Under the pieces are notes generated by a model that saw nothing but the letters and a program-made list of their open reading frames with translations, had not been told where the DNA came from and ran no database searches. Below are positions 8,883-17,046 of a DNA stretch of 24,191 nucleotides, piece by piece. Within the stretch, counting starts at the first letter, position 1; the number at the start of each line of letters is the position of its first letter. The stretch is from Phycisphaerae bacterium (GTDB lineage Bacteria; Chloroflexota; Anaerolineae; 4572-78; J111). The DNA lies in the NCBI GenBank assembly GCA_028285035.1, contig JANQQF010000013.1:1-24191 (forward strand), written 5' to 3'. Both the position numbers and the translations under genes were made by a program.

Positions 8883-9956
8883 TTACAAACCAAATATCTT
8901 AACAGCGATAGTGCCCAGTAAATTTAGGTCAGCCCATAGGCCGAGTATGGCTGTGATACCCAGGATAAAGCGACCAAGCCATAAAATTCGTTTATTATAT
9001 TCGGGTTCTTTTGCGACTGCGATTTCGGTGAGGGGATAGTGGCTACCCATTTCGTCGATCGTTTTCTTTAAACTCTGAGCGACCGTTCGAGCCGGCTGGC
9101 TGTCACTTTCTTGGGCAAACGCGTCAATTGCTTCGAGTAGAGGGGTGGCCAGGTTTGCCAAAGGCGCTAAATCGACTGGGCTATATCTTGTTTCGGAGAC
9201 TAAATTAGCCATCTCTCGGCTGAGGTGGCTCAATTGCCGTTCGATCTCGATTGCAATGGTCTTGCGACAAGCCTCTATGCCTTGCGCTAACTCATTTGTT
9301 GATACGTTTTGGGTTTGATGAATGGTCTTTGTGAGTTGAATCTCGATGTGTTGGGCAATGTTAGGGGCGATGACCTGTTGTTTTGTCATCTGGCCGAGTT
9401 GGGCTCTGATCTCGCGTAATTCACCTCGTAACGCTTGAACGCTCTGGATTTCCGTAGGATTTTGGCTCAATTGTTTGTGGGTGTGGTAATGATAAACCGG
9501 GGCGTAGAAGATGTCACCTGCGGCGTTCCATTGGTTGACCACATGTTGGCCCCTTTGATCAATATAGGCTTTATGCTTCGCCGCATTCTGCTGGCTCGAA
9601 GCTGGATCCTGCGTTGCAACAGCAGCCGCTGCTTCCGCTTTTTCCTTTTGCAGCCGCGCCTCCGCTTCTTTTGCCTCACGTGCACTTTTAGCTTCAGCCC
9701 GTTTTCGTTCGATGTCCCGCCGCCACGATTGTGGTTTAACGGCGATCTCGGGGCTAGTGATCTGTTTAGTAGATTTCTCTTGGGTCAGCCTTTCCTCTTT
9801 TAGTTGTTCAGCTCGTGTTTCGGGTAACGCATCCATTTTACTAACTTCGGTTAATGGCTGTAGCTGTTTTTTACCAGGAATTGGCCGGCTTGATGCCTGC
9901 TCTTGGTGGTGAACCTGACGCTGAACTACCCTTTGCTGTTGAGATTGCGTCGCCAT
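8883..9956 (-). CDS. coiled-coil protein with C-terminal membrane anchor
   Basis: 357 residues from ATG 9956, chosen because AGGAGG lies four bases upstream; an ATG at 9980 would place the ribosome site inside the gene. The N-terminal third is Gln/Lys/Glu-rich and low in complexity, with a highly charged Ala/Lys/Glu helix (about 85-120) typical of coiled coil. A short conserved-looking stretch, GQHVVNQWNAAGDIFY, recalls the Q-x-N-x-x-GDI beta motif seen in bacterial effector-associated proteins; this is a resemblance only. A second helical region (about 165-300) follows. The last 35 residues are hydrophobic and would anchor the protein in the membrane with the bulk in the cytoplasm. No catalytic motif was seen. 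An extended -10 promoter lies upstream. It probably heads a unit with the methyltransferase-like gene. Confidence 0.75.
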   Translation of the reverse strand: MATQSQQQRVVQRQVHHQEQASSRPIPGKKQLQPLTEVSKMDALPETRAEQLKEERLTQEKSTKQITSPEIAVKPQSWRRDIERKRAEAKSAREAKEAEARLQKEKAEAAAAVATQDPASSQQNAAKHKAYIDQRGQHVVNQWNAAGDIFYAPVYHYHTHKQLSQNPTEIQSVQALRGELREIRAQLGQMTKQQVIAPNIAQHIEIQLTKTIHQTQNVSTNELAQGIEACRKTIAIEIERQLSHLSREMANLVSETRYSPVDLAPLANLATPLLEAIDAFAQESDSQPARTVAQSLKKTIDEMGSHYPLTEIAVAKEPEYNKRILWLGRFILGITAILGLWADLNLLGTIAVKIFGL

Positions 9957-10008
9957 TTCGCCTCCTTTTTTCCTATGCAAACACGGTTAAATGAACATCT
10001 ATTTTGAA

Positions 10009-10017
10009 ATTATAACA
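10009..10017 (-). promoter_or_regulatory. extended -10 promoter for the coiled-coil gene
   Basis: On the minus strand the sequence reads TGTTATAAT, a perfect TATAAT with an extended -10 TGN, in an A/T-rich gap about 55 bases before the ATG at 9956. No good -35 hexamer sits 17 bp upstream, as is usual for extended -10 promoters. The start site itself is not visible. Confidence 0.45.
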
Positions 10018-10171
10018 CACTTTCTTAAATTTATTAGGAAATGGGTCAATGAAAAAATTATATCAAATACCCTAATAATCCATTCCGCTTTGCTTATGCA
10101 ACATTTTTTTGATAAGTTACGTCTTGGAGATGACCTTGCTTAAATTTTTAAATGAAAGCATCATTTAAGTA

Positions 10172-13100
10172 ATGAACCAAAATGCAAATTCTAACGGTAA
10201 CTTAAATTTGACGTTGTTGGGGCGGGCTGAAATCCGATTGGATGGGCAGACCGTGCCGCAACTCAAATCGAAGAAAGCCCAAGCTTTGTTGTTTTATCTG
10301 GCCGTGACAGGACATACTCAATCCCGCTCAGTGCTGGCTGGTTTGTTGTGGCCGGAGATGCCTGAGGCCGATGCCCGTATGAATTTACGTCAAGCCCTAA
10401 CAACCTTGCGGCGGACCATTGGTGATTATTTGATTGCCACGCGTCACGATGTGACCTTTAATCAGGAGCGACCCTATCAACTTGATACCCAAATATTTGA
10501 TCGTGTGATGGCTGAGGAGGCTCAAGATGTAGACTTGCTTCACCAAGCGATTGAACTTTATCAGGGAGATTTTTTGGACGGCTTTTCGCTACGCCAAACC
10601 TTAGAATTTGAAGATTGGATGTTGATGGAGCGAGCCAAATTTCGTCAAATGGCCCTCCAAGCGTTGCAACGTTTGATTGACCATCATAATCAGGCAGGGG
10701 ATTATCCCTTGGCCATCGACTATGCTAACCAATTGCTGATGTTAGAACCTTGGCACGAGGCCACGCATCGCCAATTGATGAGTTTATTAGCCCGCAATGG
10801 TCAGCCCAGTGCGGCGTTGGCTCAATACGAAACCTGTTGCAAAATTTTAGCCGATGAACTAGGCGTGGAGCCACTCCCTGAAACGACCGAACTCTACAAT
10901 CAATTAAAAGAGCGGCGGGAAACTAGCCCGCATAACTTGCCGGCCCAGATTACACGTTTTGTGGGCCGGCACAGTGAGTTAGCGCATATTACACATTGCT
11001 TGGATCAATCTGAATGTCGTTTATTAACCCTAACAGGATCTGGCGGGATAGGTAAAACACGGTTGGCGATTCAGGCGGCGGGGCAGCAGCTAAATGTATT
11101 TCAAGATGGTGTGTTTTTTGTACCGCTTGTGGGCGTTACCACAGCCGAGCTTTTGGTGGCAACCATTGCTGATAAACTTGGTTTAGTGCTCAGTGGACCG
11201 ACTGAACCCCGTGAACAACTGCTAACTTATCTTGCTAACCGTGAAATGCTGATTGTGCTTGATAATTTTGAGCATCTTTTGGCTGAAACGCTGATCTTGA
11301 CCAATATGCTCAATCGGACGACTCAGTTGAAACTGTTGATCACGTCTCGAGAACGCCTCAATCTTCAGGAGGAGTGGCTTCTTGATCTCAACGGATTACC
11401 ATATCCTGATGAAGAGCAACTACCTGTGACGGGGGGCACGGAGGACAATGAGTCTTGGGAAGCCTACAGCGCGGTGACACTTTTTGTGCAGCATGTTCAG
11501 CGTATTCACCCAACGTTTATTCCTTCCTCTACCAATATGCCATACATTGTCCGGCTTTGTCATTTGCTGGATGGTGTCCCCTTAGGCCTGACGCTGGCTG
11601 CCAGTTGGATGCCAATGCTATCTTGTGCTGAGATTGTTGCTGAAATTGAACGAGATTTAGATTTTCTGACCACCACCAGCCGGAATATTCCGGATCGGCA
11701 TCGTAGTATGCGGGCTGTATTTGAGTCATCCTGGTTGATGTTGTCCGAAACAGATAAGGACGTGCTCAAGAAGTTGTCGGTCTTTCGAGGTGAATTTGAC
11801 CGAGAGGCAGCTGTGCAGGTGACTGGGGCCTCGCTGCAATTATTGATGACTCTGCTCAATAAATCATTGCTACAACGAAATGAGGCTGGGCAGCTCAATC
11901 TTCACGAACTATTGCGGCAATTTGCTGCCGAAAAGTTGATCCAAGACTCTGATGATTTTGAGACCCTCGTAACCCAACTGACCGCCCAAAATAATCATAG
12001 TCACTATTATCTGACATATCTTCAAGGATGTGAAACACGTCTAAAAGGCCAGGAGCAATACCAAGCCGTTCAGGATATTAAGCCAGCCTTGGAAAATATC
12101 TTAGTCGCTTGGCGTTGGGCCATTGCGCAAGGGCATTTTGTAGAATTAAGACAGGCTAGCCCTAGCCTCTTCTTGTTTTATGAAATGCAAGGTCGGTTGA
12201 CAGAAGCGGAGGAACTTTTACAAGAGTCACTCCAAACATTACAGGGATACAGTGAACCATTTGATCAACAGCAACATTTGGAGATGCAACAATTAATGGC
12301 GCAACTTCTCGCCTATCAGGGACGGTTGGGGTATTTTCGAGGTGGATATCCTGAGGCGCGAGAGGCATTGGATCAAAGCTTGAATCTCGCTCAAACGGAA
12401 CAGTTTCTTGAGCAACGTGCTCTGGCATTACATAGTCTAGGATTGGTTGTAGTGATGCAAGGCGAGTATGATTTGGCCAAATCAGTGAGTCAACAGAGTT
12501 TGAATTTATGTGAACAAATGAATGATGTCTGGGGACAGGCTTGGGCCTTGTATACATTAGGGGTGGCAACTTATTACCTTGGTGAATATGAGGCAGCTGA
12601 TACTTGGACAAAACAAAGCTTAAGTCTGCATGGGCAGTTAGGTAATCAGCGGGGTGAAGCAAACTGTCTGAATACATTGGGGCTTATTACGTGCGCACTT
12701 TATGAGTATACTTTGGATCAACACCCGGAAGCGATCCGTTACTTTGAACGAAATTTTGCCATTCGTCAGGCGATTGGGGATCGTTGGGGTGAAGTGATTG
12801 CCTTGCATAATTTGGGCTATGTGAATTGTAAATTGCAGAATTTTAGCCAAGCCCGAAAACGATTTCAAGAAAGCTTGTCGCTCTCTAACAAAATTGGAGC
12901 CTTACATCTGTTCGCTGGAACGAGTATGTGGTTGGGCGTTGCCCTGATGGAAGAAGAAGCCTATACCCAAGCCAAGCAACATTTTATCGAGGCACTCCAG
13001 ATTGCCTACCAAAACGGTGGATTAGTTCGTGTCATGGATATTCTTTTTCGATTAGGCGATTTATTCAGACGTCAACAAGAGGATGCTCGCGCTGTCGAAT

Positions 13101-13309
13101 ACCTCAGCTTTGTCCAACACCATCCCGCCACTGATAATCGAGTACGCGACGGGGCCAATATTTATCTTCTTGAACTCAGCACTCAGCTTTCCTCCGAACA
13201 AATGGACCTAATCGTTGCCCGCAGTAAAGCACGGGCGTTGGATGATATTGTTTTAGAGGCACTAAATGAAGGACAGGTGGACAATAGAGCCCAGGTATTG
13301 ATGCCATAG
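10172..13309 (+). CDS. BTAD (AfsR/SARP-type) regulator with NB-ARC-like ATPase and TPR repeats
   Basis: 1045 residues from ATG 10172; the ribosome site is weak. The winged helix and BTAD region (1-245) share long identical stretches with the regulator at 1109, for example ARMNLRQALTTLRR. The ATPase differs: Walker A is GSGGIGKT (289-296), the Walker B strand is MLIVLDN (359-365), and LLITSRER (388-395) is the sensor-type motif of STAND/NB-ARC ATPases as in AfsR and plant-NLR-like proteins. The C-terminal 450 residues hold tetratricopeptide repeats with clear A-x-x-x-LG-x-x-x-Y signatures. By family it would be a ligand- or partner-gated transcription activator. It is divergent from the coiled-coil gene across a 215-bp A/T-rich gap and convergent with the next operon, so it is transcribed alone. 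Its direct targets are unknown. Confidence 0.9.
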   Translation: MNQNANSNGNLNLTLLGRAEIRLDGQTVPQLKSKKAQALLFYLAVTGHTQSRSVLAGLLWPEMPEADARMNLRQALTTLRRTIGDYLIATRHDVTFNQERPYQLDTQIFDRVMAEEAQDVDLLHQAIELYQGDFLDGFSLRQTLEFEDWMLMERAKFRQMALQALQRLIDHHNQAGDYPLAIDYANQLLMLEPWHEATHRQLMSLLARNGQPSAALAQYETCCKILADELGVEPLPETTELYNQLKERRETSPHNLPAQITRFVGRHSELAHITHCLDQSECRLLTLTGSGGIGKTRLAIQAAGQQLNVFQDGVFFVPLVGVTTAELLVATIADKLGLVLSGPTEPREQLLTYLANREMLIVLDNFEHLLAETLILTNMLNRTTQLKLLITSRERLNLQEEWLLDLNGLPYPDEEQLPVTGGTEDNESWEAYSAVTLFVQHVQRIHPTFIPSSTNMPYIVRLCHLLDGVPLGLTLAASWMPMLSCAEIVAEIERDLDFLTTTSRNIPDRHRSMRAVFESSWLMLSETDKDVLKKLSVFRGEFDREAAVQVTGASLQLLMTLLNKSLLQRNEAGQLNLHELLRQFAAEKLIQDSDDFETLVTQLTAQNNHSHYYLTYLQGCETRLKGQEQYQAVQDIKPALENILVAWRWAIAQGHFVELRQASPSLFLFYEMQGRLTEAEELLQESLQTLQGYSEPFDQQQHLEMQQLMAQLLAYQGRLGYFRGGYPEAREALDQSLNLAQTEQFLEQRALALHSLGLVVVMQGEYDLAKSVSQQSLNLCEQMNDVWGQAWALYTLGVATYYLGEYEAADTWTKQSLSLHGQLGNQRGEANCLNTLGLITCALYEYTLDQHPEAIRYFERNFAIRQAIGDRWGEVIALHNLGYVNCKLQNFSQARKRFQESLSLSNKIGALHLFAGTSMWLGVALMEEEAYTQAKQHFIEALQIAYQNGGLVRVMDILFRLGDLFRRQQEDARAVEYLSFVQHHPATDNRVRDGANIYLLELSTQLSSEQMDLIVARSKARALDDIVLEALNEGQVDNRAQVLMP

Positions 13310-13397
13310 ATTAAAATCTATCCGTATTCTTCCTGCTCGTGTTTAGTATTGTGGCAACAAACACTGACAACGCTATTACCATAACCAAGCAGCATCT

Positions 13398-14276
13398 CTA
13401 ACGCCCAATCTCTAAGCCACCAAATCCATCCACCAATTCCCCCTCAAATACCGCCTCAACCTCACCCGTCAACATCACCTGCCAATCGGCTGACACCTCA
13501 ACCTGCATTGTGCCACCGGCCAACTGTACGGTGACTGGACTTTGACAACGGCTCGTTTTAATTGCCGCCCCGGCTGTCGCTGAGGCCGAACTACCGGAGG
13601 CCAGAGTGTAACCAGCCCCACGCTCCCAAATTTCGATTTGAATGGTGTGCGGGTCAATGACCTGGACCAACTGCACGTTGGTACGGTTTGGAAACAGGGG
13701 GTGAGTTTCGAGCAAAGGGCCGAGTGTTTTTATCTCTTCAACAGATAAGGTATCCCTGAAGATGACGCAATGGGGATTGCCAATGGAGACACCTGTGCAT
13801 CGGACAAACTCATTTTCAATTTGGATGCTTTCTTCAATGATCTCACGAGGTGGACCAGCGACAGGAATGTCGGCGCTGTTGAACGACAGTGTACCCATTC
13901 CGATTTTCAGCCGCTGGGCCGTTTCGTCCAATACCTGTACTTTCACCCGTTCTGGACCGATGCCGATCTCAAAATCCTTGTTTTCACGATCAACATACCC
14001 TTGATCCCACACATAACGGGCGAAAATACGTAGGCCATTACCACTTTTTCCTGAAAGGGTGCCATCAGGATTGAAAAAATACATCGTATTAGGGGGGAAC
14101 GATGGGAGGGGGCCATAACAGATTCCATCAGCCCCCACCCCCAAATGGCGATCACATAACAATCGTACCAAGGCTGGTGTTAGTGGCGGAGTAAATTTTG
14201 CGGGGTCAATCACGAGCATGTCGTTGCTCAGGGCGTGGTATTTGTGGAAGAGCATAATTAATCGAGGTTTTAACAT
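13398..14276 (-). CDS. diaminopimelate-epimerase-fold protein lacking both catalytic cysteines
   Basis: 292 residues from ATG 14276, which overlaps the upstream stop in ATGTTAA; ATG 14255 matches the usual family start (M-x-F-x-K-x-H-x-L-x-ND) and is the alternative. The two-lobed DapF fold is well covered: ND near the N-terminus, GVGADG, NPDG, SIGNPHC, TNV and WERGAG are all present, so the asparagine, glutamate and arginine substrate ligands are kept. The two catalytic cysteines are not: the CGNG loop is SGNG (codon AGT at 14043-14045) and the CGTGACA loop is SGSSASA (codon TCC at 13596-13598). Known DapF uses the two cysteines as acid and base, so ordinary epimerisation is doubtful. It is the last gene of a three-gene operon with an oxidoreductase, which suggests a catabolic or modified role rather than lysine synthesis. 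Confidence 0.85.
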   Translation of the reverse strand: MLKPRLIMLFHKYHALSNDMLVIDPAKFTPPLTPALVRLLCDRHLGVGADGICYGPLPSFPPNTMYFFNPDGTLSGKSGNGLRIFARYVWDQGYVDRENKDFEIGIGPERVKVQVLDETAQRLKIGMGTLSFNSADIPVAGPPREIIEESIQIENEFVRCTGVSIGNPHCVIFRDTLSVEEIKTLGPLLETHPLFPNRTNVQLVQVIDPHTIQIEIWERGAGYTLASGSSASATAGAAIKTSRCQSPVTVQLAGGTMQVEVSADWQVMLTGEVEAVFEGELVDGFGGLEIGR

Positions 14277-15442
14277 GCCACCCACTGGCCATTGGTGTTA
14301 CTTGACTCAACGACACTATTCACAAACCGAACACCAAGCAGGCCGTCGTAGGCGTTGGGGAAGTGGAGGGCCAGCGGATCGGCTGCCTGTCCCGAACGAC
14401 GGGCGGCGATGGCCTCAGCAGCGTCGGAGTAGATGTTGGCAAAGCCCTCGTGGAAGCCCTCAGGGTGTCCAGCTACGATCCGACAGGAACGAGCCGCTAA
14501 CGGGAGCGTGCCTGGTCCATTGGGAGTTCGATTTTGGGATGGCCCTTGTAACGGCTTAAATGTCAGTGTTTGGGGAAATTCCTGCATCCATTCCAGACTG
14601 CCCTGCGTCCCACTCACCCGAATTCGTAAACAATTCTCAACACCTGCCGCCGCCTGAGTGACCCAGAAGCTACCCCGTGCCCCATTGTCGAAGCGAAGCA
14701 AGGCTCCGGCATAATCATGGATCACCCGATTGGGGACAATGGCCCCAACTTCAGCGGCCACTTCAGTCACCTCAAGCCCGGTGATAAATCGAGCTAGATT
14801 GTGGGCGTGGGTGCCGATGTCCCCCATCACCAAAGAAGGGCCGCCTCGAACAGGATCATATCGCCACGGCACATCTCCGGTTGGATCGGGATCATTTTCA
14901 TTCGCCTTGCCGCCTTGTACATACTCGACCTGCACCAACCGGATGGTCCCAAGCTGCCCCTCATCCACCATCGCTTTGGCCTGACGGACCATCGGATAGC
15001 CGGTGTAGTTGTGGGTCAAACAGAAGATCAGGCCCGACTCCTGGACCTTTTCATAGAGTGCTTCAGCCTCGGCCACGGTGTTTGTCATCGGCTTGTCGCA
15101 GATGACATCGAAACCTTTGGTAAGGGCGGTGGTGGCGTATTCAAAATGGCTGTCGTTCGGGGTCATAATGGCAATAACATCAGCCCCCTCGGGATGCGCT
15201 GCCTCGGCTTCAATCATCTCTAGTCCATCGCCATAAATGCGATCTGGTGCTAGGCCTAGCTCTTGTCCGGCTTGTCTCGCCCTCTCGGGGTTGGAGGATA
15301 ACACGCCGGAGACTAGCTCATAGCGGTCGTCAATGCGGGCGGCTTGACGATGCATTGCCCCAATAAAGGAGCTAGGCCCACCGCCGATGACGGCCAGCCG
15401 CAGCCGCCGACCCAACATAGAAATTACGGGATTTAATGACAT
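14270..15442 (-). CDS. Gfo/Idh/MocA-family NAD(P)-dependent oxidoreductase
   Basis: 390 residues from ATG 15442 with AAAGGA about nine bases upstream. The N-terminal Rossmann domain starts LRLAVIGGGPSSFIG, and IAIMTPNDSH and CDKPMTNT are the usual second and third cofactor-side motifs (DKP where many have EKP). The C-terminal domain has GDIGTHAHNL, which carries the catalytic histidine of this family. Members oxidise or reduce sugars, inositols and related polyols in the cytoplasm. The length and the segment GGKANENDPDPTGDVPWRYDP resemble the inositol/levoglucosan-type branch, but the substrate cannot be fixed. It sits six bases after the UPF0303 gene and overlaps the DapF-fold gene, so the three are translated from one message. 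Confidence 0.9.
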   Translation of the reverse strand: MSLNPVISMLGRRLRLAVIGGGPSSFIGAMHRQAARIDDRYELVSGVLSSNPERARQAGQELGLAPDRIYGDGLEMIEAEAAHPEGADVIAIMTPNDSHFEYATTALTKGFDVICDKPMTNTVAEAEALYEKVQESGLIFCLTHNYTGYPMVRQAKAMVDEGQLGTIRLVQVEYVQGGKANENDPDPTGDVPWRYDPVRGGPSLVMGDIGTHAHNLARFITGLEVTEVAAEVGAIVPNRVIHDYAGALLRFDNGARGSFWVTQAAAGVENCLRIRVSGTQGSLEWMQEFPQTLTFKPLQGPSQNRTPNGPGTLPLAARSCRIVAGHPEGFHEGFANIYSDAAEAIAARRSGQAADPLALHFPNAYDGLLGVRFVNSVVESSNTNGQWVAC

Positions 15443-15448
15443 TGGTCT

Positions 15449-15916
15449 TTATCCTTTCTGGTTCAGATAGTGTCGAATGGCCTTGACAACGACCTTGTGG
15501 TCCTCTTCTTGGGGTAACCCAGACACCGTGATGGTGCCAATCATCCCCGTCCCTTTGACGATGACCGGGAAGCAGCCCCCGTGTGGGGCGTATTCTTGTT
15601 CGGAGAGTAGCCACTTTTGCTCAATCGTGACCCCATTGTGTTTTAAGAGGCGACCTAAATAAAAGGAACTGTGCCCCATACGATAAACCAATCGCACTTT
15701 GCGTTTAACCCACTCGTCATTGTCAATCGAGGTGCCAGGGCGGCTGGCGTGGAAGAGTTGATGGCCGGCGCGGGTGATGTCAATTGTAATCGGCAATCTA
15801 TTTTCCTTCGCGTGCGTGACCAACCAACTGCCAATTTCCCAGGCTGTCTCTTCATTAAAACTGTCGAACTGCAGCTCCGCTTCTTGCTGTAACAGCTCAT
15901 TCAATAAGTCTTCCAT
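15449..15916 (-). CDS. UPF0303 / heme-degrading-domain (HbpS-like) protein
   Basis: 155 residues from ATG 15916, with AAAAGGAG at the right distance; a longer frame to 15988 has no ribosome site. The pattern F-N-E-x-T-A-W-x-IG in the first third, then LPITIDI, GHQLFHASRPGTSIDNDEW, KR-x-VRLVYRMGHSSFYLG, and finally YAPHGGCFPV with GTITVSGLPQEEDH matches the UPF0303 family (yeast YBR137W relatives), which share the HbpS/DUF336 fold. The biochemical role is not settled in the family. It is the first gene of the operon with the oxidoreductase and the DapF-fold protein. Such proteins are often found beside sugar or diol catabolic genes, so an accessory role there is my inference. Confidence 0.85.
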   Translation of the reverse strand: MEDLLNELLQQEAELQFDSFNEETAWEIGSWLVTHAKENRLPITIDITRAGHQLFHASRPGTSIDNDEWVKRKVRLVYRMGHSSFYLGRLLKHNGVTIEQKWLLSEQEYAPHGGCFPVIVKGTGMIGTITVSGLPQEEDHKVVVKAIRHYLNQKG

Positions 15917-16047
15917 GACAACTCCTTTTCTGTTTTTATTGGACAACGGCCAAATTCTTTGGGAGATTTTGAGTGTTAAGCCAAACATTGTATATGAAAT
16001 TATTTACTTTTACCATTTTAGGGGAAGAGCGCTTAGAATGGTTATTG

Positions 16048-16088
16048 ATACGTGATACGTGGACAAGCTTTCATCACGCATCACGTAT
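16048..16088. repeat. inverted repeat in divergent promoter region
   Basis: The arms 16048-16061 and 16075-16088 match at 13 of 14 positions (ATACGTGATACGTG against CACGCATCACGTAT) across a 13-nt loop. It lies in the 235-bp gap between the UPF0303 operon (minus) and the NIPSNAP-like gene (plus). It may be an operator shared by the two directions, but ACGTGATACGTG-type palindromes are also common as dispersed intergenic repeats. Confidence 0.5.
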
Positions 16089-16151
16089 TGTTGTGAGATC
16101 ACGTCTGTAATGAAAGATGAATGACTATAATGATTACCCCGAGGTGTCAGA

Positions 16152-16511
16152 ATGTTTACATGTTTAATTCGATATGAAGTCGATTTGGAAAAACTGGATG
16201 CGTTCAAAGCATATGCTAAAGCCTGGATTGGGCTGATTGAGAAATATGGGGGGACTCATCACGGGTACTTTATCCCCGGTGACTCCTCCGACGAAATGCC
16301 TGAGGCAAGCTTTAGCTTTCCGGGATTGGGACGGGTCGGCCCTGCGAATATCGCGGTCGCTTTGTTTAGCTTTCCAACCCTAGAGGCCTATGAGGCCTAT
16401 CGAAGCCAGGTGGGGCAAGATGAGGCGTGTATTGAAGTCACGGCTCGATTTAATGAGTCAAAATGTTTTCTTAGGTATGAACGTAATTTTTTAAAGCCGA
16501 TATTTGAATGA
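16152..16511 (+). CDS. NIPSNAP-like dimeric alpha-beta barrel protein
   Basis: 119 residues from ATG 16152 with GAGGTG five bases upstream. It starts with a beta strand (FTCLIRYEVD), a helix (LEKLDAFKAYAKAWIGLIEKYGG), then HHGYFIPG and a second helix preceded by VALFSFPTLEAYEAYR. This strand-helix-strand-strand-helix pattern is that of NIPSNAP and related ferredoxin-like dimeric barrels. Members are small soluble proteins of mostly unknown function, some acting on aldehydes, quinones or heme. No metal-binding set is evident. The next gene starts 86 bp on and may be read from the same message. Confidence 0.75.
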   Translation: MFTCLIRYEVDLEKLDAFKAYAKAWIGLIEKYGGTHHGYFIPGDSSDEMPEASFSFPGLGRVGPANIAVALFSFPTLEAYEAYRSQVGQDEACIEVTARFNESKCFLRYERNFLKPIFE

Positions 16512-16560
16512 GTCAATACATCAGGCTATCTGGAGAAACTTCCTGAACCAATGTGACGTC

Positions 16561-16602
16561 AAGCAATGGAGGTCCAGTGACAAGCAATGGAGGCCAAGTG
16601 AG
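16561..16602 (+). repeat. 21-bp tandem duplication carrying a ribosome site and GTG start
   Basis: The two units 16561-16581 and 16582-16602 agree at 18 of 21 bases. Each contains GGAGG, four bases, then GTG (16577 and 16598). Since 21 is a multiple of three, both GTGs are in the frame of the downstream gene. The second unit sits at the more natural start, just before SRMSRKQ and the membrane segment. Confidence 0.75.
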
Positions 16603-17005
16603 TCGTATGAGTCGAAAACAACGGATTTTAATCGCAATCATTTTTCTGCTGGGTATCCTGCTGGTTGTTGGGCCAGTCGCCTATTTGATGATCGTCAAGC
16701 CCTTTGATAATCTGGTGACTGTCGAGAATCAAGCTGAGGTGCCTATCACAAATCTCACGGTTGTGATTTCAAATAGCGTGGTTGTTTCCGATCAACTACA
16801 TTTCAACGACCTTGCCCCGAATCGGCAAGTTAGCGCGAGTTATAATCCCCAAGGCGATAGTAGCTTTTATATCTCTGGTACCTTAGCCGATGGCACACCT
16901 ATTGATGGCAATTTTGGCTACACAACGCATGGTACGTTCGGGGAACGAACCATCATTATTATTCACCATGATGGCGAGATCGACTTTGAACAGTCGTGGA
17001 ATTAA
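16598..17005 (+). CDS. membrane-anchored protein with small extracytoplasmic beta domain
   Basis: 135 residues from GTG 16598, chosen for GGAGG at 16589-16593. Possible in-frame starts at 16577 and 16553 would add a Ser/Gly/Asn-rich tail of up to 15 residues. A basic N-terminus (SRMSRKQR) precedes one long hydrophobic helix (about residues 9-31), which acts as an uncleaved signal anchor. The rest is rich in beta-forming residues (NLTVVISNSVVVSDQLHF, GERTIIIIHHDGEIDF), which suggests a small immunoglobulin-like or similar sandwich outside the membrane. No family is recognised and no cysteines or catalytic motif are present. It follows the NIPSNAP-like gene and precedes an AraC regulator by 41 bases. 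Confidence 0.7.
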   Translation: MSRMSRKQRILIAIIFLLGILLVVGPVAYLMIVKPFDNLVTVENQAEVPITNLTVVISNSVVVSDQLHFNDLAPNRQVSASYNPQGDSSFYISGTLADGTPIDGNFGYTTHGTFGERTIIIIHHDGEIDFEQSWN

Positions 17006-17046
17006 CCCTTGCCTGAATATGAATAGCCGTTACAATAAGAGCTAAT

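Noticed and set aside
12162..12677. A 171-residue minus-strand reading frame
   Set aside because: It lies wholly inside the TPR region of the second BTAD regulator, has no domain and no ribosome site, and is an antisense shadow.
13310..13397. A terminator in the convergent gap after the second BTAD regulator
   Set aside because: Only a 6-bp TAGATT/AATCTA palindrome around the stop codon is visible, without a stable GC stem or T-tract.
13398..14276. A housekeeping lysine/peptidoglycan dapF gene
   Set aside because: Both catalytic cysteines are replaced by serine and the operon context is not lysine biosynthesis.
14801..15223. A 140-residue plus-strand frame
   Set aside because: It is antisense to the well-supported Gfo/Idh/MocA gene and its translation shows no domain.
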